NCBI RefSeq assembly: GCF_003171715.1
Contig: NZ_QGHL01000015.1
Coordinates: 62,001 to 126,000, forward strand
From: Novosphingobium meiothermophilum
GTDB taxonomy: Bacteria; Pseudomonadota; Alphaproteobacteria; Sphingomonadales; Sphingomonadaceae
Reading direction: 5' to 3'
DNA: 64,000 nucleotides
Under the pieces are notes generated by a model. The model worked only from the letters and a program-made list of their open reading frames with translations. It did no database searches and was not told the DNA's origin. This document shows positions 45,355-53,973 of this stretch, one piece after another (position 1 is the first letter of the stretch; each line of letters begins with the position of its first letter). The translations under genes and the position numbers were made by a program.

Positions 45355-46341
45355 TCAGACGTCATCATAAACCACCTCCAGCGATGGTTTCTGGGCATAG
45401 TTACCGCCGCGCATGTCAGCCTGGGTCGCCGGGACGAGTTGAACGTCGCCGCCGGTGTCTTCGGGGGAGAAGAGGCCGAGCAGCCCATCCTGGTCGAGGG
45501 GCACGGGCCGCCGCGGCGGTGCCGACGCAACATTGGAGGCAAGCTCTTCGAAAAGACTGCCCCATTGCCCGCCGGGCTTTCCGATGATCTGGTAATTGGC
45601 CGATTTGCGGCGGATGTCTTCGTCCGCCGGGATCGCGCAAAGCACCGGAATGTCGACTGCCTGCGCAAAGGCACGGGCTTCGCCGGTGCCATCGTCCTTG
45701 TTGATGATCATGCCGGCAACACCGACATTGCCGCCCATCTTGCGGAAGTATTCCACCGCCTTGCAGACGTTGTTCGCCACATAGAGCGATTGCAGATCAT
45801 TCGATCCGACAACGATCACCTTCTGGCACATGTCGCGGGCGATCGGCAGGCCGAAGCCGCCGCACACCACATCGCCCAGAAAGTCGAGCAGGACATAATC
45901 GAAACCCCAGTCATGGAAGCCCAGCTTTTCGAGCAGTTCGAAACCGTGGATTATCCCGCGCCCGCCGCATCCGCGGCCCACTTCGGGGCCGCCCAGTTCC
46001 ATCGCGAACACACCATCGCGCTGGAAGCAGACGTCCTCGATGCGAACTTCTTCTCCGGCCAGCTTCTTGGCGGCAGAGGTTTCAATGATCGTGGGGGTGG
46101 CCTTGCCCGAAAACAGGAGGCTGGTGGTGTCCGATTTGGGGTCGCAGCCGATCAGCAGCACGCGCTTGCCCTGCTGGGCCATCATGTAGCTGAGATTGGC
46201 CAGTGCGAAGCTCTTGCCTGATCCGCCCTTGCCATAGATGGCGATGATTTGCGTTTCCTTGCGCACCTCGCCGGTGTGGGGCGCATCGGGCTCGATTGCG
46301 GCCTCTTCGCGAAGTGCGGCATGGGTATCCAGCATCGTCAT
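45355..46341 (-). CDS. bchX: Chlorophyllide a reductase iron protein BchX
   Basis: A 328-residue NifH/BchL-like ATPase that reduces BchYZ. P-loop AIYGKGGSGKSFALANL; [4Fe-4S] cysteines in GRGCGGRG and DVVCGGFGLP. The start overlaps the bchC stop as ATGA. Confidence 0.96.
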   Translation of the reverse strand: MTMLDTHAALREEAAIEPDAPHTGEVRKETQIIAIYGKGGSGKSFALANLSYMMAQQGKRVLLIGCDPKSDTTSLLFSGKATPTIIETSAAKKLAGEEVRIEDVCFQRDGVFAMELGGPEVGRGCGGRGIIHGFELLEKLGFHDWGFDYVLLDFLGDVVCGGFGLPIARDMCQKVIVVGSNDLQSLYVANNVCKAVEYFRKMGGNVGVAGMIINKDDGTGEARAFAQAVDIPVLCAIPADEDIRRKSANYQIIGKPGGQWGSLFEELASNVASAPPRRPVPLDQDGLLGLFSPEDTGGDVQLVPATQADMRGGNYAQKPSLEVVYDDV

Positions 46342-47315
46342 GCGCAGTCGCTCCAGTCGAGAACCATCTTCAGGCAGTCAGTGTCGAGGAAAGCTTCCGG
46401 GTAGGCTTCGGGCGCTTCGATGGCGGGGCGCTGGTGCGTGACCAGACCGGCAAGGTTGAGCGCGCCGCTTTCAATCAGGGCGCGCGTTGAGGCCAGATCA
46501 TCGGGGCCCCATTCAGCCGCCACGCGAAACCGGGCTTCGGCGCGGAATGCCGGGGCGAAGGCAAAGCTTGGCCGGTTGGCATAGAAGCCCGCCAGCACGA
46601 TTTCTCCGCCCTTGCGCAGGCGCGGCACGAGCAGATCAAGGCAATCGGCGTCGCCACTGGCATCGTAGATGTTGCCGTAATCGCGCCTGTCATCATCCTT
46701 GGGGGCGATGATGTCATAACCCACGCCTCCCGTGCGGCGGGTTGCCTTGGTTTCCCATACGGTTGGCGCAGGGGCGCCGGCGGCAATCGTCATGCGGGCA
46801 AGCAGGCGGCCAAGCGTGCCGTGGCCGATAATGAGATCGGGCGGTGCACCGCCGCTCATGGCATGGAGCGCGGTGGCGGCAAGCGCAAAGAGCACACCAT
46901 CACGGCCGAGCGACTCGGCAACGGGCAGGGCGCGCGCCGAAGGCACGATCACGCGCTGGGCCGTGCCGCCGAACAGGCCGCGCGCATCGCGGTAGCAGGT
47001 GGCGCCCGGCACGAAGACCCAGTCGCCGATGCGTTCGGCAACATCAGCACCGGCATCCACGATCCGGCCCACCGATTCGTATCCCGGCACGAGCGGATAG
47101 CCCATGCCGGGGAAGTTCGGCATTTCGCCGCTCCACAAAAGCTTTTCGGTTCCGGCGCTTACGCCGCTCCACTGGATCTGGACGAGGACATCGGACGGCC
47201 CCAGCAGGCCCGCATGGTCGGCGCTGTGATCGGCAGACGCATTGCCGCCTGCAAGGGTGAGCTTGCGAAGCGCGATCCGCCTCGGTGCCTCCAGTATGAC
47301 CGCCAGCGACTCCAT
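46338..47315 (-). CDS. bchC: Bacteriochlorophyllide a dehydrogenase
   Basis: A 325-residue zinc-less medium-chain dehydrogenase-like enzyme that oxidises the ring-A 3-hydroxyethyl group to acetyl. Motifs WSGVSAGTEKLLWSG and MGYPLVPGYESVG are typical. First gene of bchCXYZ-puf; two PpsR sites lie 90-140 bp upstream, the second overlapping the crtF stop. Confidence 0.95.
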   Translation of the reverse strand: MESLAVILEAPRRIALRKLTLAGGNASADHSADHAGLLGPSDVLVQIQWSGVSAGTEKLLWSGEMPNFPGMGYPLVPGYESVGRIVDAGADVAERIGDWVFVPGATCYRDARGLFGGTAQRVIVPSARALPVAESLGRDGVLFALAATALHAMSGGAPPDLIIGHGTLGRLLARMTIAAGAPAPTVWETKATRRTGGVGYDIIAPKDDDRRDYGNIYDASGDADCLDLLVPRLRKGGEIVLAGFYANRPSFAFAPAFRAEARFRVAAEWGPDDLASTRALIESGALNLAGLVTHQRPAIEAPEAYPEAFLDTDCLKMVLDWSDCA

Positions 47316-47407
47316 GCCGGTCTTCCCCTCAACAGGCCATCTGGCCCTGCCTCAGCAACCGGGTGGCTGCTTTCAGGCACTGTTCACCATACGCCTGCAT
47401 GAAAAAG

Positions 47408-47425
47408 TGTCAAACAAATTGGACG
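47408..47425. promoter_or_regulatory. PpsR-type operator (imperfect) upstream of bchC
   Basis: TGTCAAACAAATTGGACG: TGT-N12-ACG, one base short of consensus. It forms a pair with the site at 47434, 26 bp away, in the bchC promoter region. Confidence 0.65.
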
Positions 47426-47433
47426 TCCAGTAA

Positions 47434-47451
47434 TGTCAAAATGAAAGGACA
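47434..47451. promoter_or_regulatory. PpsR-type operator upstream of bchC, overlapping the crtF stop
   Basis: TGTCAAAATGAAAGGACA matches TGT-N12-ACA exactly. It contains the crtF stop codon (47436-47438), so the bchC promoter begins inside the crtF end. Confidence 0.7.
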
Positions 47452-48563
47452 ATAACGCTTGCGATAACCGGCATGGCAGTGGCGCGGGCTTGCCAGCGCG
47501 TGAAGCCTGCCGTCTCGGCCATTGCGCCATAGTCGTTGATGGTGCGGGGGCGGCCGGAGTTCATGGCCCAGAGATATAGTCCGAAGTAGGCGTCCCCCAT
47601 GGCCCGTGCGCCAGGGGCATCGGCCATCGGTTCGGCGATGACCAGCTTGCCGCCCGGCGGCAGTGATTCGCGGGCCTTGCGCAGAATGGCAAGGCAGCGA
47701 TCATCGTCGTGATCGTGGAGAATCCTGACGAGGGTCATGCAATCGTAGCCGTGCGGCAGGGCGCTTGCGAAAAAATCGCCGGGATGAAGCGCGAATCGCG
47801 ATGCAAGATGCTGTGCGCCTGCGATCACTGGCGGCAGATCGAAGATGCCCAGGTCGAGCCCCGGCGCTGCGTGGGCAAGCGCGGTCACGAAAGCACCGTG
47901 GCCCCCGCCCAGATCGAGCAGGCGGCGATGGCGCGCAAAGGGATAGGCGGCAATCGCCTCTCGCGAGACCATGGCCTGTGATGCGGCCATCAGTGTTGAG
48001 TATTCCGCGGCCGTTTCTGCATCCGTTTCAGTAGTATAGTGCCAGAAGCCGGACAGTGCGGTCGGCTCGCGGCGATCCTTGCGAAGCAGGGCGAGGGGGT
48101 CGGCAAGATCGGCGTAGAGCAGGTGATGATGGCGCACCATCGCCAGCGCGCCGGGATTGGAAAGCAGGGCTGCGCCTTGCTGCCCCAGCATCCAGCAGCC
48201 GGGCGCAACTTCTTCAGCCAGATCGAGCGCTGCGGCGGCGCGAACGAGTCGCAGTGCTGCTTCGCGGCTGAGGCCGGTTGACCGGGCCAGTTCGGCTCCA
48301 TCGCACGGCCCCTTGTCCAGCAGTTCGAGCAGGCCGCACTGAACAGCGCAGAACAGAACCTGCGAATAGCAGAAGCCTGCCACGAGATCGAAGGCGCGGC
48401 CCGCGCGGTGGCGCGAGATGGCCGCGAACAAGGGTAGCCGCGCGGCCCAGTGCTGGAAGCGTTCGCTGCCCAGAATGCGGTTGCGCCATGTCACCCACCG
48501 GCGCCGCCACTCCGGGGGCGGCTGCGCGAGGCAGGCTTCGTTCTGGGGGGCAACGTCGAGCAT
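47436..48563 (-). CDS. crtF: Carotenoid O-methyltransferase CrtF
   Basis: A 375-residue SAM methyltransferase with motif I LLDLGGGHGAFV and the catalytic region LVRILHDHDDDRCLAIL. It methylates 1-hydroxy carotenoids of the spheroidene/spirilloxanthin routes. The start ATG at 48563 was chosen from the typical N-terminus (WRNRILGSERFQHWA). No Shine-Dalgarno is visible; instead a PpsR palindrome ends one base before the ATG. Confidence 0.9.
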   Translation of the reverse strand: MLDVAPQNEACLAQPPPEWRRRWVTWRNRILGSERFQHWAARLPLFAAISRHRAGRAFDLVAGFCYSQVLFCAVQCGLLELLDKGPCDGAELARSTGLSREAALRLVRAAAALDLAEEVAPGCWMLGQQGAALLSNPGALAMVRHHHLLYADLADPLALLRKDRREPTALSGFWHYTTETDAETAAEYSTLMAASQAMVSREAIAAYPFARHRRLLDLGGGHGAFVTALAHAAPGLDLGIFDLPPVIAGAQHLASRFALHPGDFFASALPHGYDCMTLVRILHDHDDDRCLAILRKARESLPPGGKLVIAEPMADAPGARAMGDAYFGLYLWAMNSGRPRTINDYGAMAETAGFTRWQARATAMPVIASVIVLSF

Positions 48564-48564
48564 A

Positions 48565-48582
48565 TGTCCAAAAGATTGGACA
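48565..48582. promoter_or_regulatory. PpsR-type operator abutting the crtF start codon
   Basis: TGTCCAAAAGATTGGACA, a perfect TGTCC-N8-GGACA palindrome. Only one base separates it from the crtF ATG (48563); crtD begins 60 bp away on the other strand, so one operator may serve both. Confidence 0.8.
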
Positions 48583-48642
48583 TTCGGGATGTAAAGGTCA
48601 ATTGTATTCGGGTTGGATTGTCCAACGGGCAGGAGACTTGCC

Positions 48643-50202
48643 TTGGCTTCGCGCGTGGCGATCATCGGTGCGGGCATCGGCGGGCTGACGGCAGCGGCGC
48701 TGCTGGCGGCGCGCGGGCTGGATGTGACCGTGGTGGAAAAGGCGCTTCACCCCGGCGGCAAGGCGCGCCAGTTGATCGTCGATGGTGCGGCGATCGATGC
48801 AGGGCCGACCGTGTTTACCCTGCGCGACGTATTCGAGGCGGTGTTTGCCGAATGCGGTGCGGACCTGTCCGATTTCGTTTCGGTGCGGCAGGCCGGGGTG
48901 ATTGCCCGCCATGCCTGGGATGATGATCGTCAGCTAGATCTTCACGCCGATCCGGCGGCGAGCGAGGAGGCCATCGGCACCTTTGCCGGTGCTGCTGCGG
49001 CACGGGGCTTTCGCGCGTTCCGGGAAGAGGCGGCGCGTATCCACCGCATTCTGGACCATGCGATGATGCGCTCCAGCAAGGTTTCGTGGCCGCTGCCGCT
49101 GATGTGGCGGATCGGCCTGTGGCGGCTGGGCGATCTGCTGGCCATCCGCCCCTATGAATCGATGTGGAAGGTGCTGGGTGAACATTTTGCCGATCAGCGC
49201 CTGCGCCAGCTGTTTGCGCGCTATTCCACCTATTGCGGTTCCTCCCCCTTCCAAACCCCGGCCACGCTGATGCTGGTGGCCCACGTCGAAGCGCAGGGCG
49301 TGTGGCTGCTTGATGGGGGGATGAGCGCACTGGCAGAAGCGCTGATGCAGCTTGCGCAGATGAATGGCGCCAAGTTCCGTTTCGGGCAGGAAGTGGCCAT
49401 GATCGAGGCGACGGGCGGCCGCACATCGGGGGTGATCCTTGGCACCGGTGATCGTCTGGCCGCCGATGCGATCATCGCCAATGCCGATCCCGAAGCCCTG
49501 GCCGCCGGGCGCTTCGGGCCACTGGGGGCCATGGCCGTTAGCTCTCACGGGGTAAAGCGGCGCTCGCTTTCGGCAATGGTCTGGCTGGCGCACGCGCGCA
49601 TATCGGGCTTCCCGCTACAGCGCCACAACGTGCTGTTTTCCCAAGATTATCCGCGCGAGTTTGCCGATATTGCCGGAGGGCGTCCGCCTGCCGATCCCAG
49701 TGTTTATGTCTGCGCGCAGGATCGCGAAGGCGCAACTCCCGTGCCGGATGGCGGCCGCGAACGGTTGCAGATCATCGTCAATGCCCCGGCCAACGGCGAT
49801 ACCCACGTCTATTCGCAAGAGGAGAAGGACCAGTGCACACGGGCCATGAGGCGCAGCCTTCGGCGCTGCGGACTGGAACTGGAGGACGGCTTCCCCCACA
49901 TGCTGCTGACGCCGAACGCCTTCGAGAGCTTTTTGCCATCGACGGGCGGAGCGATCTATGGTCGGGCCTCGCACGGCTGGGCGGCGTCCTTCCTCCGGCA
50001 GGGCACGCGGACGCGGATCCCTGGGCTTTACTGCGCGGGTGGAAGCACCCATCCGGGGGCCGGAGTCCCGATGGCCGCCTTGTCAGGGCGGCTGGCGACG
50101 CAGGCGGTGCTGCAAGACCTCGTTTCGATGCGCAGATTCCCCCCGGCGGCTACGGCTGGTGGTATGTCGATGCGATCAGCGAATGCGGACGCCACGGCCT
50201 GA
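48643..50202 (+). CDS. crtD: Carotenoid 3,4-desaturase CrtD
   Basis: A 519-residue FAD-dependent carotenoid desaturase with N-terminal VAIIGAGIGGLTAAALLAAR and the C-terminal AGGSTHPGAGVPMAALSGRLA signature. The stretch RYSTYCGSSPFQTPATLMLV matches CrtD rather than phytoene desaturase CrtI. The TTG at 48643 is chosen because AGGAG sits seven bases upstream; a longer TTG start at 48613 is open. The frame runs about 22 codons past the usual CrtD end into crtC. Confidence 0.9.
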   Translation: MASRVAIIGAGIGGLTAAALLAARGLDVTVVEKALHPGGKARQLIVDGAAIDAGPTVFTLRDVFEAVFAECGADLSDFVSVRQAGVIARHAWDDDRQLDLHADPAASEEAIGTFAGAAAARGFRAFREEAARIHRILDHAMMRSSKVSWPLPLMWRIGLWRLGDLLAIRPYESMWKVLGEHFADQRLRQLFARYSTYCGSSPFQTPATLMLVAHVEAQGVWLLDGGMSALAEALMQLAQMNGAKFRFGQEVAMIEATGGRTSGVILGTGDRLAADAIIANADPEALAAGRFGPLGAMAVSSHGVKRRSLSAMVWLAHARISGFPLQRHNVLFSQDYPREFADIAGGRPPADPSVYVCAQDREGATPVPDGGRERLQIIVNAPANGDTHVYSQEEKDQCTRAMRRSLRRCGLELEDGFPHMLLTPNAFESFLPSTGGAIYGRASHGWAASFLRQGTRTRIPGLYCAGGSTHPGAGVPMAALSGRLATQAVLQDLVSMRRFPPAATAGGMSMRSANADATA

Positions 50203-51053
50203 CTATCATTGCCTTCATCGGCAGCGTGTTTTCCCCCTACTACAAGAAGAGCGGGCGCGGCGACCCTTTGCAGCACTGCGCGCTCAACGTGGCGCTTTAT
50301 GGCCCCGGCGCCCGCTGGACGATGACCGAGCGGGGACGCGGACAGGTTGAGCGCGATGCCGACAGGCTTCAGATCGGGCCAAGCGCCGTGCGCTGGACCG
50401 GCGATGCGCTGGAAATCGACATCGAGGAGATGGACAAGCGCGTGGGGGTTCCGTGGCGGCGCCGCGTTGCGGGCAAGGTGCGGGTTCATCCCGAAGCGAT
50501 GAACGGACGCGCCTTTGCGCTTGATCCGCAGGGGCGCCATCGGTGGCATTGCCTCGCGCCGCGCGCACGGATCGAGGTGGCGATGGAGCGGCCCGGCCTG
50601 AAATGGAAGGGCGGCGCCTACCTCGATTCAAACTTCGGCTCGGAATCGCTCGAAGAGGGCTTTCGCGTCTGGCACTGGTCGCGCGCGCACGGGCGGCGCG
50701 ATTCGGTGGTGTGCTATGAAGGCATCCGCCGCGATGGGCGGGCTTTCGCCAGTGCGTTGCGCTTTGGCCGCGATGGCGTCCCGCACGAGGAAGAGGTGCT
50801 GCCGCCAGTTGCACCGCTGCCCGATACGCTGTGGCAGATGGAGCGCAAGACCCGCGCCGACCGGGGCCTTGCCAGCGTTATCCGCACATGGGAGGACGCG
50901 CCCTTCTACGCGCGCTCGACGCTTTCCTCGCGCCTGTTCGGCGAACCGGTGGTGGCTGTGCAGGAAAGTCTCGATCTTGACCGCTTCGCCTCGCCGATCG
51001 TGCAGTTCATGCTGCCTTACCGGATACCGCGTGAAACTTCCCCGGCAGGATAA
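50112..51053 (+). CDS. crtC: Carotenoid 1,2-hydratase CrtC (start unresolved)
   Basis: The family sequence is clear from PRFDAQIPPGGYGWWYVDA onward (about 50118), with IAFIGSVFSPYY and the Trp-rich RVWHWSRAHGRRDS. CrtC hydrates the 1,2 double bond of acyclic carotenoids. No ATG, GTG or TTG occurs in this frame before the conserved region: the nearest in-frame near-start is CTG at 50031, and crtD runs over the same bases in another frame. The coordinate given is where conservation begins. It overlaps the convergent MFS gene by 47 bp at its 3' end. Confidence 0.8.
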   Translation, partial: ARPRFDAQIPPGGYGWWYVDAISECGRHGLTIIAFIGSVFSPYYKKSGRGDPLQHCALNVALYGPGARWTMTERGRGQVERDADRLQIGPSAVRWTGDALEIDIEEMDKRVGVPWRRRVAGKVRVHPEAMNGRAFALDPQGRHRWHCLAPRARIEVAMERPGLKWKGGAYLDSNFGSESLEEGFRVWHWSRAHGRRDSVVCYEGIRRDGRAFASALRFGRDGVPHEEEVLPPVAPLPDTLWQMERKTRADRGLASVIRTWEDAPFYARSTLSSRLFGEPVVAVQESLDLDRFASPIVQFMLPYRIPRETSPAG

Positions 51054-52323
51054 GCAGGCCGATGGCCGAAAGTGCGGCAAAGCCAGCCCCGGCAAGGAAG
51101 GTTGCCTGTGATCCGAACTGTTCCCACAGCAGGCCCGCAAGCATGCTGGCGAGCAGGAGAGCCACGCCGGTGACGAGGTTGAACATGCCATAGGCGGTGC
51201 CGCGCAGTTCCTGCGGCACGGTGCGGGCCACCATGGCGGCAAGGATGCCCTGTGTCAGCCCCATATGCAGCCCCCACAGGGCTATGCCCACCCCAAGGCC
51301 CGGCAGGCCCGGTAGCAGGGCGAGCACGATATCCGCCAGCACCAGAATGCCAAGCCCGCCAAGAAGGAGCGCCGGGCCGCTCATCCTGTCCGACAAGGCG
51401 CCCGCAGGCCAGGCCGAGAGGGCATAGACCGCGTTCATCCCCACCAGCACCAGCGGGATCAGCATCAGTTCAACCCCTGTTTCCTGCGCGCGCAGGATCA
51501 GAAAGGCTTCGGAAAAGCGCGCCATCGTGAAGACCGCGGCAATCGCCACCACGGCCCAGTAGGCCGCGCCGAGCCGTCGCAACTCCCGCATGGACAGGGG
51601 ATTGGCCACCTTGCGCAAGGGGTGGGCGCGTGCCGGTTCCCTTACGGCAAGCAGGATGAGGCAGAAGGCCGCAAAGGCGGGAATGACCGCGATCCAGAAG
51701 ACGGATCTGAAATCGTCCGAAAACAACCACATCAATCCAATGGCCAGCAGCGGACCGAAAAAGGCCCCCAAGGTATCCAGCGACTGGCGAAGCCCGAATG
51801 CTGCGCCGCTTCGGCCCTCTGGCGCAAGATCGGCAACCAGCGCATCGCGCGGGGCGCCGCGGATGCCTTTGCCAACCCGGTCAACAAAGCGGGCCGCCAC
51901 TACCCAGCCCAGCGACGAGGCAAGCGGAAAGACCGGCTTCGTCAGGGCTGCAAGGCCATAGCCCGCCGCCGCAAGCTGCTTGCGCTTGCCGGTAAGATCG
52001 GAAAGCGCGCCGGAAAAGACTTTCGTTATGGCAGCCGTCGCCTCGGCAATGCCCTCGATCACGCCGACTGCCAGTGCGGTCGCTCCGAGGCCCACGGTCA
52101 GGTAAACCGGCAGCAGGGCGTGGATCATCTCTGACGAGATATCCATCAGCATGGAAACCAGCCCCAGCGCCCAGATGCCTGCGGGCAGACCGCGCCATGA
52201 TGATGCACCTGCGCCTTGGTCTGGCTCATCATCCGCTTCGGGGCCGAGGGGCGCGAGGCCGGGCATTTGCGGCGGGATTTGCGGCTCCGCGCCTGCCTCG
52301 CCCTGATTGGTCTGTCCGGTCAT
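51007..52323 (-). CDS. Major facilitator superfamily transporter
   Basis: A 438-residue membrane protein with about 12 helices after a polar Pro/Gly-rich N-terminal segment of about 45 residues. MFS motifs: SGALSDLTGKRKQL between helices 2 and 3, and WPAGALSDRMSG in the second half. Substrate unknown. The ATG at 52323 was preferred over a longer open frame. Convergent with crtC, the coding ends overlap by 47 bp on opposite strands. It does not resemble PucC-type proteins, so its presence within the PGC may be accidental. Confidence 0.85.
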   Translation of the reverse strand: MTGQTNQGEAGAEPQIPPQMPGLAPLGPEADDEPDQGAGASSWRGLPAGIWALGLVSMLMDISSEMIHALLPVYLTVGLGATALAVGVIEGIAEATAAITKVFSGALSDLTGKRKQLAAAGYGLAALTKPVFPLASSLGWVVAARFVDRVGKGIRGAPRDALVADLAPEGRSGAAFGLRQSLDTLGAFFGPLLAIGLMWLFSDDFRSVFWIAVIPAFAAFCLILLAVREPARAHPLRKVANPLSMRELRRLGAAYWAVVAIAAVFTMARFSEAFLILRAQETGVELMLIPLVLVGMNAVYALSAWPAGALSDRMSGPALLLGGLGILVLADIVLALLPGLPGLGVGIALWGLHMGLTQGILAAMVARTVPQELRGTAYGMFNLVTGVALLLASMLAGLLWEQFGSQATFLAGAGFAALSAIGLLILPGKFHAVSGKAA

Positions 52324-52490
52324 GATCGGCTCCGGTCGAAGTTCGGATATCGGCCCCTGCTTGCCAGCAGATGCCGGGTGCGGAAAGTGCGAAGGGTGCG
52401 GCACCAGCAGAACCGGCTACCCGCTCATCGGTTCCGGCCGCGCGAGATTCGGTATTGACGCAGTGCAGCATTGCGGTCATAGGCCCGCCC

Positions 52491-52557
52491 CGGTGATGGA
52501 TTTCCGCCTGTGCCCCGCCGGGGCCGAACCGCCTGTAGCAGGGCTGATGATTCCTAC
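52491..52557 (+). ncRNA. Fluoride riboswitch (crcB motif)
   Basis: The hallmark segments appear in order: GGTGATGGATTTCCGCC, a GCCCC/GGGGC hairpin, GAACCGCC, and GCTGATGATTCCTAC. This is the crcB/fluoride aptamer pattern, placed 30 bp upstream of a CLC-type exporter with an AAGGAGG ribosome site. A TTGACG (52455) could be the -35 box. The switch should raise expression when fluoride enters the cell. Confidence 0.92.
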
Positions 52558-52587
52558 CTTTCGCCGTTTCGGCAACAAGGAGGAATT

Positions 52588-53973
52588 GTGCGCGCTACAT
52601 TTCGCAATCTGCTTGCCAGCATCGATGTCGTCTCGTTCTTCCGGGCGCGGCACGATCATGCCATGTCGGTCCTGCGCTGGACCATCATCCTTGTGCCCAT
52701 GGCCATGGCCATAGGGGCGCTGTGTGCGGCCTTTCTGTGGTCGCTTGACGAAGCAACGCGGCTTCGCTTCGACCAGCCCTGGCTGCTCTACCTGCTGCCG
52801 CTTGCCGGGCTTGCCATTGGCTGGCTTTACCATCTGCTCGGCCAGAGCGTGGAGGGCGGCAACAACCTGATTGTCGAACAGATCCATGAACCGGGCGGCG
52901 GGGTGCCGCTGCGCATGGCCCCGCTGATCTTTCTTTCCACCGTGGTCACGCACCTTTTCGGCGGTTCGGCCGGGCGCGAGGGCACCGCCGTCCAGCTTGG
53001 CGGCAGCCTTGCCAGCGCCTTTGGCACCCTGTTCCGGCTGGATGGCGAAAGCGTGCGGATCATCCTCATGGCGGGGATCGCGGCCGGTTTCGGTGCGGTG
53101 TTCGGAACGCCGCTGGCAGGCGCGGTCTTCGCGCTTGAGGTGCTTGCCGTGGGCCGGGTCGAATATGCGGCGCTGGTGCCCTGCCTTGTCGCGGCCGTCG
53201 TGGGCGACTGGACGTGCCATACGCTTGGCATCGAACATGGATCATACCACATCGATTATCTGGCCAACGCGACAAGCGCTGTCCGCTTCGACACGGTGCT
53301 GCTGGTCAAATCGGCGCTGGCCGGGGTGGCGTTCGGCCTTATCGGCCTTGCCTTTGCCGAGGCGAACCACGGCCTTGGCGCGCTGGTGAAGCGGGTGATC
53401 CGCTTTGGCCCCGCGCGCCCGCTGGTGGGCGGCATCGTGATCATCGCGCTGGTCTATGCTTTCGGCACGCGCGATTATCTGGGCCTTGGCGTTATTGCCG
53501 AACATCCCGGCGCGCCCACGATCGCGGGCTTCTTTACGGGCGGTGTCGATGACTGGAGCTGGCTGCTCAAGTTCGTGTTCACGGTCGCCACGCTCAGCTT
53601 CGGCTTCAAGGGTGGCGAGGTGACACCGCTGTTCTTCATTGGCGCAGCGGCCGGAAGTGCGATCAGCGGTGTGCTTGACGCGCCCACCGATCTGTTTGCG
53701 GGCCTTGGCTTCGTGGCCGTATTCGCGGGGGCTGCCAATACCCCGCTGGCCTGCACGATCATGGGCATCGAACTGTTCGGCGCCACCCATGCCATTCCCA
53801 TCGCGATCGCGTGCTTTGTCTCCTACCTCTGTTCGGGGCACAGCGGCATCTATCTTTCGCAGCGGATCGCCGTGCCCAAGACAGGCATGGATTCGCTTGC
53901 CCCCGAAACCACCCTGCGCGAAGCGCGTGCCCGGCGCGTGGCCAGAAAGGAAAGCATCACCCATGAAGCCTGA
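52588..53973 (+). CDS. CLC-type fluoride/proton antiporter
   Basis: A 461-residue CLC channel/antiporter with about 12 to 14 membrane segments. The anion-site motif is GSAGREGTAVQLG; threonine replaces the proline of ordinary GREGP chloride transporters, a change known from the fluoride-exporting CLC-F clade. The riboswitch immediately upstream supports fluoride as substrate. GTG at 52588 is chosen because AAGGAGGAATT precedes it; the longer open frame starts inside the riboswitch. Confidence 0.9.
   Translation: MRATFRNLLASIDVVSFFRARHDHAMSVLRWTIILVPMAMAIGALCAAFLWSLDEATRLRFDQPWLLYLLPLAGLAIGWLYHLLGQSVEGGNNLIVEQIHEPGGGVPLRMAPLIFLSTVVTHLFGGSAGREGTAVQLGGSLASAFGTLFRLDGESVRIILMAGIAAGFGAVFGTPLAGAVFALEVLAVGRVEYAALVPCLVAAVVGDWTCHTLGIEHGSYHIDYLANATSAVRFDTVLLVKSALAGVAFGLIGLAFAEANHGLGALVKRVIRFGPARPLVGGIVIIALVYAFGTRDYLGLGVIAEHPGAPTIAGFFTGGVDDWSWLLKFVFTVATLSFGFKGGEVTPLFFIGAAAGSAISGVLDAPTDLFAGLGFVAVFAGAANTPLACTIMGIELFGATHAIPIAIACFVSYLCSGHSGIYLSQRIAVPKTGMDSLAPETTLREARARRVARKESITHEA

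Noticed and set aside
51007..52323. The MFS gene as a PucC/LhaA-type photosynthesis protein
   Set aside because: It lacks the PucC motifs seen in lhaA and in the bchG-bchP gene; it looks like a general MFS exporter.
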